DNA of 64,000 bases. Source: Pholiota molesta (taxonomy: Eukaryota > Basidiomycota > Agaricomycetes > Agaricales > Strophariaceae). The translations under genes and the position numbers were made by a program. Each line of letters begins with the position of its first letter. Within the stretch, counting starts at the first letter, position 1. This document shows positions 60,047 through 64,000 of the stretch, in pieces. The stretch spans positions 372,001 through 436,000 of the forward strand of contig JACGCK010000018.1 in assembly GCA_014925825.1 (NCBI GenBank). Direction: 5' to 3'. The notes beneath the pieces are model-generated. The model ran no database searches, was not told the origin of the DNA, and saw nothing but the letters and a program-made list of their open reading frames with translations.

Positions 60047-61752
60047 CTATTTAATAAAAAAACAGTCAGTTATCGGGCAACGACAAAAGGAAATAGAACT
60101 TGCGCTGTTAAGAATATTGTGATATGAAGATTTAAAGAAGGCCGGAACACATAGAAGCGGGAGTCCGCTTTTCAGTAATGGTATTGAGGATAGAATTCGA
60201 GACAGGCGTCCGTTACCGTCCTAGAAAAACATCAAGTACATCAATGATAGTACATCAATGATAGGAGGCGCTTAATGGAACACGAGTTTGAGTACCTCAA
60301 AGGGATGGATGGTGACAAAAACATGGCTGATCCACGCGGCAGAGGCGAACGGATCCATGGAGTCCGTTTGTCCAATGAGTTCCTGACTCCTCGTTAGTAC
60401 ACGTGTAGTTGAATTCAAGGCGAAGCCACTCAAGGTTCATTGACTAACGTTGAAGCGTTCGCAGAATGTCTCCAGTTCCTCGTCGACTTCATCGTACGGA
60501 CAGAACTGTATCTTGATGCCTAACGGGCTAGTCGCTGTGACGTTGACGCGAGAGGCTTGCCGCGTTGTTCCTATGTTCAGGTAAGACAACCGCGGTCCAT
60601 AACCTGTGTGAGCGTACAAGACACGGCTCGTTCGCATGAGCTTTGCGTGAAGACGGCATACTATCTCCACAGTCAGATTTGGAGCGTCAGGCTTGACGAA
60701 AGCAACTATTTCGTTCAAGGCCTATACGTAGAGGATCTCCGAGGTCAGTAGTGCTCAAGGAGGTGGATATAGCAAGGATTTGGGACCTCATGTGTGTCTT
60801 GAAGTATCGATAGTGCATCCGAAATGTCACGCACTGCGCCACCTACAGGGTTTGGTAGGTCGATGAGTTTCTCTTGATCGTAGAAACCGCACTGGACGAG
60901 TACACCTCCAGTCTGTGATAAACAGCGGGGAGTCAAAGATTGAGATAAAGTAGAATGAATGAGAATACAGACATCTTCATCGAGAAGAAACGTTCCTTCG
61001 ATAAAATTGGTCTCGAGACAGTGCATATTCTGCAATTTAGCCATAATGCCCTGTTTAGACTCAATATTGGCCCATCTATCTCTTATAGCGTTAATTTGAG
61101 CACGTTGAAGTTTACAGTATGGGAAAGGATCCTTCTCTGCTGTTGGCCGCCAACGTTGGCTCGGCGTGAAACCCAGCAATGGATCGTTCTTGTAGCGCAT
61201 CACTGCAAAAATTCATTAACCATGCGGCTATGTACGATTATCAAAGCAAAAGATGGCTTACATTGCCGTTCTGCCTGATCTAAAAGGTATGGCCCAAAAT
61301 GTGAAAGCCAGAAGTCGAGCCGTAGATCTGGTAACATCGCGTGCAACTGTATATAAAGGTTAGTCACAATGCATCTGCTTCGCGTGTGGGCATCAGAATC
61401 AACTCACCTCTTCGTACAATGGTAGGGCAGTCACTTTGCTATCGAGCTTCGATCGCATGTCCGCCACTATCAACAAGAGGTAGGGCAAGCGGTGTTTCTC
61501 GAGAAGCGATTCCCAGAGTCTGGCGGATGCGGCGGACGCACGGCCATCGGCATTGACTGTGAGTGAGTTCCTTAGTTGTGAGGTTAGCTCAGGTCCCAAG
61601 ACATCGAGTGGCAACTTCTGCAAAAGATGTTTTTCAGCATACCAGTGGCATTTGGCTGAGGGTAGCAAGAAGAACTGTACCTCAAAGGAAGGGTCCTGAA
61701 AATGAGTTGGACGATCCTCATTGCAAAAAACCTCAAGGTGAAGGTCAGGCAT
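60047..61752 (-). CDS. Fic-domain protein 2 (tandem paralog)
   Basis: Starts MPDLHLEVFCNEDRP at 61752. It matches Fic 1 exon by exon: KLPLDVLGPELTSQLRNSLT, RLWESLLEKHRLPYLLLIVA, NMHCLETNFIEGTFLLDEDV (autoinhibitory-type TNFIEG), NLTVEIVCRLHAKLMRTSRV, SAAWISHVFVTIHPFE and DGNGRLSRILSSIPLLKSGL, so the whole Fic motif HPFEDGNGRLSR is kept. First intron retention would not break the frame (its length is divisible by three without stops). A one-base loss near the end (TGCCC against TGCCCC) changes the C-terminus from CRCPDN to CRCPITDCFFIK. Predicted nucleotidyl-transfer enzyme, target unknown. Confidence 0.86.
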
Positions 61753-62190
61753 AAGTGGTATTTCAAGGCAAGTTGGTGATCAATTCAAGATCAATTCAAG
61801 ATCAATTCAATCTTTTATGGGGAAATGGTAGCTTGACAAGTTATAATTAGCGACCCGACGCTGTTCCCAAAATGGCACATGATGTCACATTTTTAATCGA
61901 TCCGAATACAGCGTTCCGTGATAGGCTATGACTTTGGGCGCTTATCGCGCGCGTCGATTCTGCAGCATTACAACGGGCGCTTGAAATCCTTATGCTTGGC
62001 TCAGGGCTGGATTACTTACTCTAAGAAAACCGAGCAACGATCAAGTACAGTCAAAATTTCGTTCATTTCACAGATGTTCTCCAATTCGGCCACCCAACGG
62101 CCACCTGAATACCATCTGCTTTAGATCATGACCTACACTATTGGGACCATGGATAGCCCATCAAGAGCTTTCTTTGTTTGTAGGTTGTCT
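61753..62190. other. Upstream DNA of Fic 2
   Basis: 438 bp containing three adjacent AGATCAATTC copies near 61785-61808 and the right end of duplication unit B. No gene. Confidence 0.55.
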
Positions 62191-63185
62191 TCAGTAAACA
62201 TCAGCGGTCGCACCCGAGTTCGTCATCAGACTGACGCCAGACGACCTTAAAAATTCGAATTTTCAAAAAATTAATGCACTGGCTGGATACAACAAGACAA
62301 TCCACATACGTTCCTATCCTCTCCGCGCCAGCCGCGAACATCTCCCTACACGCCGCAAACGAGCGCACGCCGCCCGACGCTTTCACCTTCACCCCGCCCT
62401 TATACCTCACCGCCCTGTACATCAGCGCCACGTCCGCACTCGTCGCGCCCGGCCCCGCCGCGAACCCGGTAGAGGTCTTGACAAACGCCGCGCCCGCCTC
62501 CGCCGCGAGCACGCTTGCAGCGACCTTGAGCTCGGGGCTCGGGATGAGGCTGGTTTCGAGGATCACTTTGACGGGGACTGGGGAGGCGGCGCGGACGATG
62601 GTGTGGAGGTGGTGGAAGAGGCGCGCGTATTGTGGCGGGGAGGCGAGGAGCAGCCCGAGGGGGAGGACGGTGTCGATCTCGCGGGCGCCGTCTGCGATGG
62701 CGTGTTGAGCTTCCCTGTGGGGGGTTGGAGTTGGACGGGGTCGATATGTGGGGTATGCATTGAACTTACGAGGCTTTGGATTCAGCGGAGCCTGCGCCGA
62801 GAGGGAAGCCGATGACGCAGCAAGCGATGGTTTGGGAGTCGCACAGACGCTCAGCGACTGATTTGACGTAGAGTCCGTTCACACAGCAAGACTACGCATC
62901 TGGAAATTGAATAAAATTGGAAAGGGAAATGTGAGAAAAGAGCCAGACTTTGAATCCGAATTGAATCGCTTCATCGCAGAGCGCGTTGATCTGGGCTGGA
63001 GTCGCATCTTGCTTCAACAGGGTGTGATCTATTGCCAGCGGAAAGCGTGGGTCTTCGGGAGTGGTTATCGACGCTAGCGGCGCGTCTTCTGCGCTAGTCG
63101 TCGTCACCGCTTCGGGGGAGAGGACTTCGGATATCTTCTGCTGGATGAAAGCGGCCCAGTCTTCGTCTGTCCTCGACTCTGCCAT
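62191..63185 (-). CDS. deoC: Deoxyribose-phosphate aldolase
   Basis: Cleaves 2-deoxyribose-5-phosphate to glyceraldehyde-3-phosphate and acetaldehyde in nucleoside salvage. Starts MAESRTDEDWAAFIQQKISE; exons give FPLAIDHTLLKQDATPAQIN, a central part with IGFPLGAGSAESKASEA, EIDTVLPLGLLL, VKVILETSLIP, AAFVKTSTGFAAGPGATSAD (Schiff-base Lys), VKVKASGGVRSF (second Lys) and RIGT, joined over an intron to SSGVSLMTNSGATADVY. All class I DERA landmarks are present. N-terminal extension of ~45 residues precedes the core. Four exons, GC-rich compared with the flanks. Confidence 0.92.
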
Positions 63186-63652
63186 TTTGTGAAGGAGATT
63201 GCGATAAAGAACTTAGAGTACCGCTCCGGGTATCATGATCGTCATCAATTCCCGGGCCGTGCAAACCGGCGATGCTTACCGGCAACCAACCGGCAACCCG
63301 CTACGCGCTATGTTGACTCCCTACGCTGGCGCTGCCAGCGCCCAGCAGCTGCTTGTCTTTGGCTCGTCGCGCTTTTGTGGTTCAGCGCACCCGTCCGCTA
63401 TCATCTCTACCCACAAGACATCCATCCGCTAGGAGGAGTGAACCGCAGTATGCACGAACACGAACACGCCCTGGCTTGCTCCTCGTTGCTCCGTCCGCGC
63501 GCGTCGCGCGCCGCGGAGGCGTGCAGAGTCTGAGGGGCTAGGCTTGGGCTGGGCTAATGGCCCTGGCGAAGGAGGTCGAGGTTTTCCTGGGCTCAGTCTT
63601 GGATCACAGCCATCAGAAGGGCGAAGCTTTGAAGGAATATGTGCATTGGCAG
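63186..63652. other. Upstream DNA of the aldolase gene
   Basis: 467 bp. Open frames on the plus strand (63189-63541) show no family features. It would contain the aldolase promoter. Confidence 0.5.
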
Positions 63653-64000
63653 TTATGGTTCTTCGATTTCAAGTTGTGTCGATGATATGCTGCGGCGGTG
63701 TTTCAGGCGCTCGGCGACGTCGTCCAAGCGGAGTGAGACGCGCAGGATGGAATTGCACGAGAACGTATTGAAAATGAGCATGGAGTCGAAGCGGTTGAGA
63801 AGCTCTGGAGGGAAGTATTTGGAGTTGCGTGCAAGGACTTCCTGCTTAGCTCGTGCTTAGCATCTTCGGTGACGACGCCCGTCTCCTGTCGGATACCGTT
63901 GGGCCAGCGAGGATGTCCGATCCAACTGCCTTCCTTCGCCAACTCCGTCAGATCCACGCTCTACAGCACACAATCAAATAAAACGAATCATTACGCTTGA
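63653..64000 (-). pseudogene. Remnant of a ClpB/Hsp104-type AAA+ gene, running off the right edge
   Basis: An exon from an acceptor at about 63961 reads VDLTELAKEGSWIGHPRWPN and TGVVTEDAK, then, after a frame change, EVLARNSKYFPPELLNRFDS, MLIFNTFS and RLDDVAERLKHRR, resembling the sensor-2 end of the second AAA+ module of ClpB-type disaggregases (PEllNRxD, rL..v..RL..RR). At about 63848-63868 the 8-mer GCTAAGCA is repeated 11 bp apart; removing one 11 bp unit restores the frame. The frame then stops at 63653, short of the domain end. Hence a decayed fragment; the rest lies outside the window. Confidence 0.65.

Larger units (their letters stand above)
52938..62040. repeat. Segmental duplication, unit B (interrupted by the LTR element)
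   Basis: The first 13 bases (CTCTGTAAGTCGA) match the exon-intron boundary of the glycosyltransferase at about 49908-49920; the unit resumes after the retrotransposon at 59193 with CCAGTGTCTCGCATCAACAA and follows unit A through the Fic gene to roughly 62040. Confidence 0.82.

Overview
The window is nuclear DNA from a filamentous basidiomycete (Agaricomycetes, probably a wood-decay polypore-like fungus; species not determined). The evidence is compact genes split by many 45-65 nt GT..AG introns with micro-exons, lineage-typical families (DUF6533 and DUF6534 membrane proteins, F-box proteins with an N-terminal TNYVPS motif, GMC oxidoreductases), a tRNA-Ile(AAU) with a Pol III T-run, and a chromodomain Ty3-type LTR retrotransposon.

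Layout. 0.4-1.9 kb: membrane-anchored J-domain protein (-), then a 536 bp CACTA-like non-autonomous element. 2.7-4.5 kb: F-box protein (-). 4.8 kb: tRNA-Ile. 5.4-7.1 kb: DUF6533 membrane protein (+) with one in-frame TAG. 7.6-9.0 kb: mannose-6-phosphate isomerase (+), flanked by inverted copies of a repeat. 9.5-10.1 kb: TA-flanked MITE inserted in that repeat. 10.6-14.7 kb: two tandem class V aminotransferase-fold genes (-). 16.9-19.4 kb: DUF6534 7TM protein (+). 19.7-21.1 kb: another 7TM protein (-). 21-23.8 kb: repeat-rich, gene-free. 23.8-26.1 kb: TPR/J-domain co-chaperone of the DNAJC7 type (+). 26.2-28.1 kb: second F-box protein (+). 28.1-30.1 kb: second, intact DUF6533 gene (-). 30.7-31.9 kb: Gfo/Idh/MocA-like protein (-) lacking the EKP lysine. 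33-35.3 kb: S28 serine peptidase (+) with apparent single-base frameshifts. 35.9-38.5 kb: GMC oxidoreductase with a GPI-anchor-like tail (-). 40-41.7 kb: secreted single-pass membrane protein (-). 42.4-43.2 kb: 810 bp TIR element with a 6 bp target duplication. 43.8-46.5 kb: FG/RanBP1-domain nucleoporin-like protein (+). 48.1-50.3 kb: family 1 UDP-glycosyltransferase (+). 50.7-52.4 kb: Fic-domain protein 1 (-). 53-59.2 kb: the LTR retrotransposon. 59.2-61.8 kb: duplicated glycosyltransferase 3' exon and Fic-domain protein 2 (-). 62.2-63.2 kb: deoxyribose-phosphate aldolase (-). 63.7 kb to the right edge: remnant of a ClpB-type AAA+ gene (-).

The genes do not form one pathway. Housekeeping sugar and chaperone genes alternate with expanded receptor-like, ubiquitin-adaptor and secreted-enzyme families and with transposon-driven rearrangement. 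The most unusual signals are a conserved predicted 2-nt micro-exon in both DUF6533 genes, an intron directly after the ATG in both F-box paralogs, a transposon insertion whose empty site lies 12 kb away in the same window, and a 3 kb tandem duplication split by a retrotransposon predicted to be self-priming.
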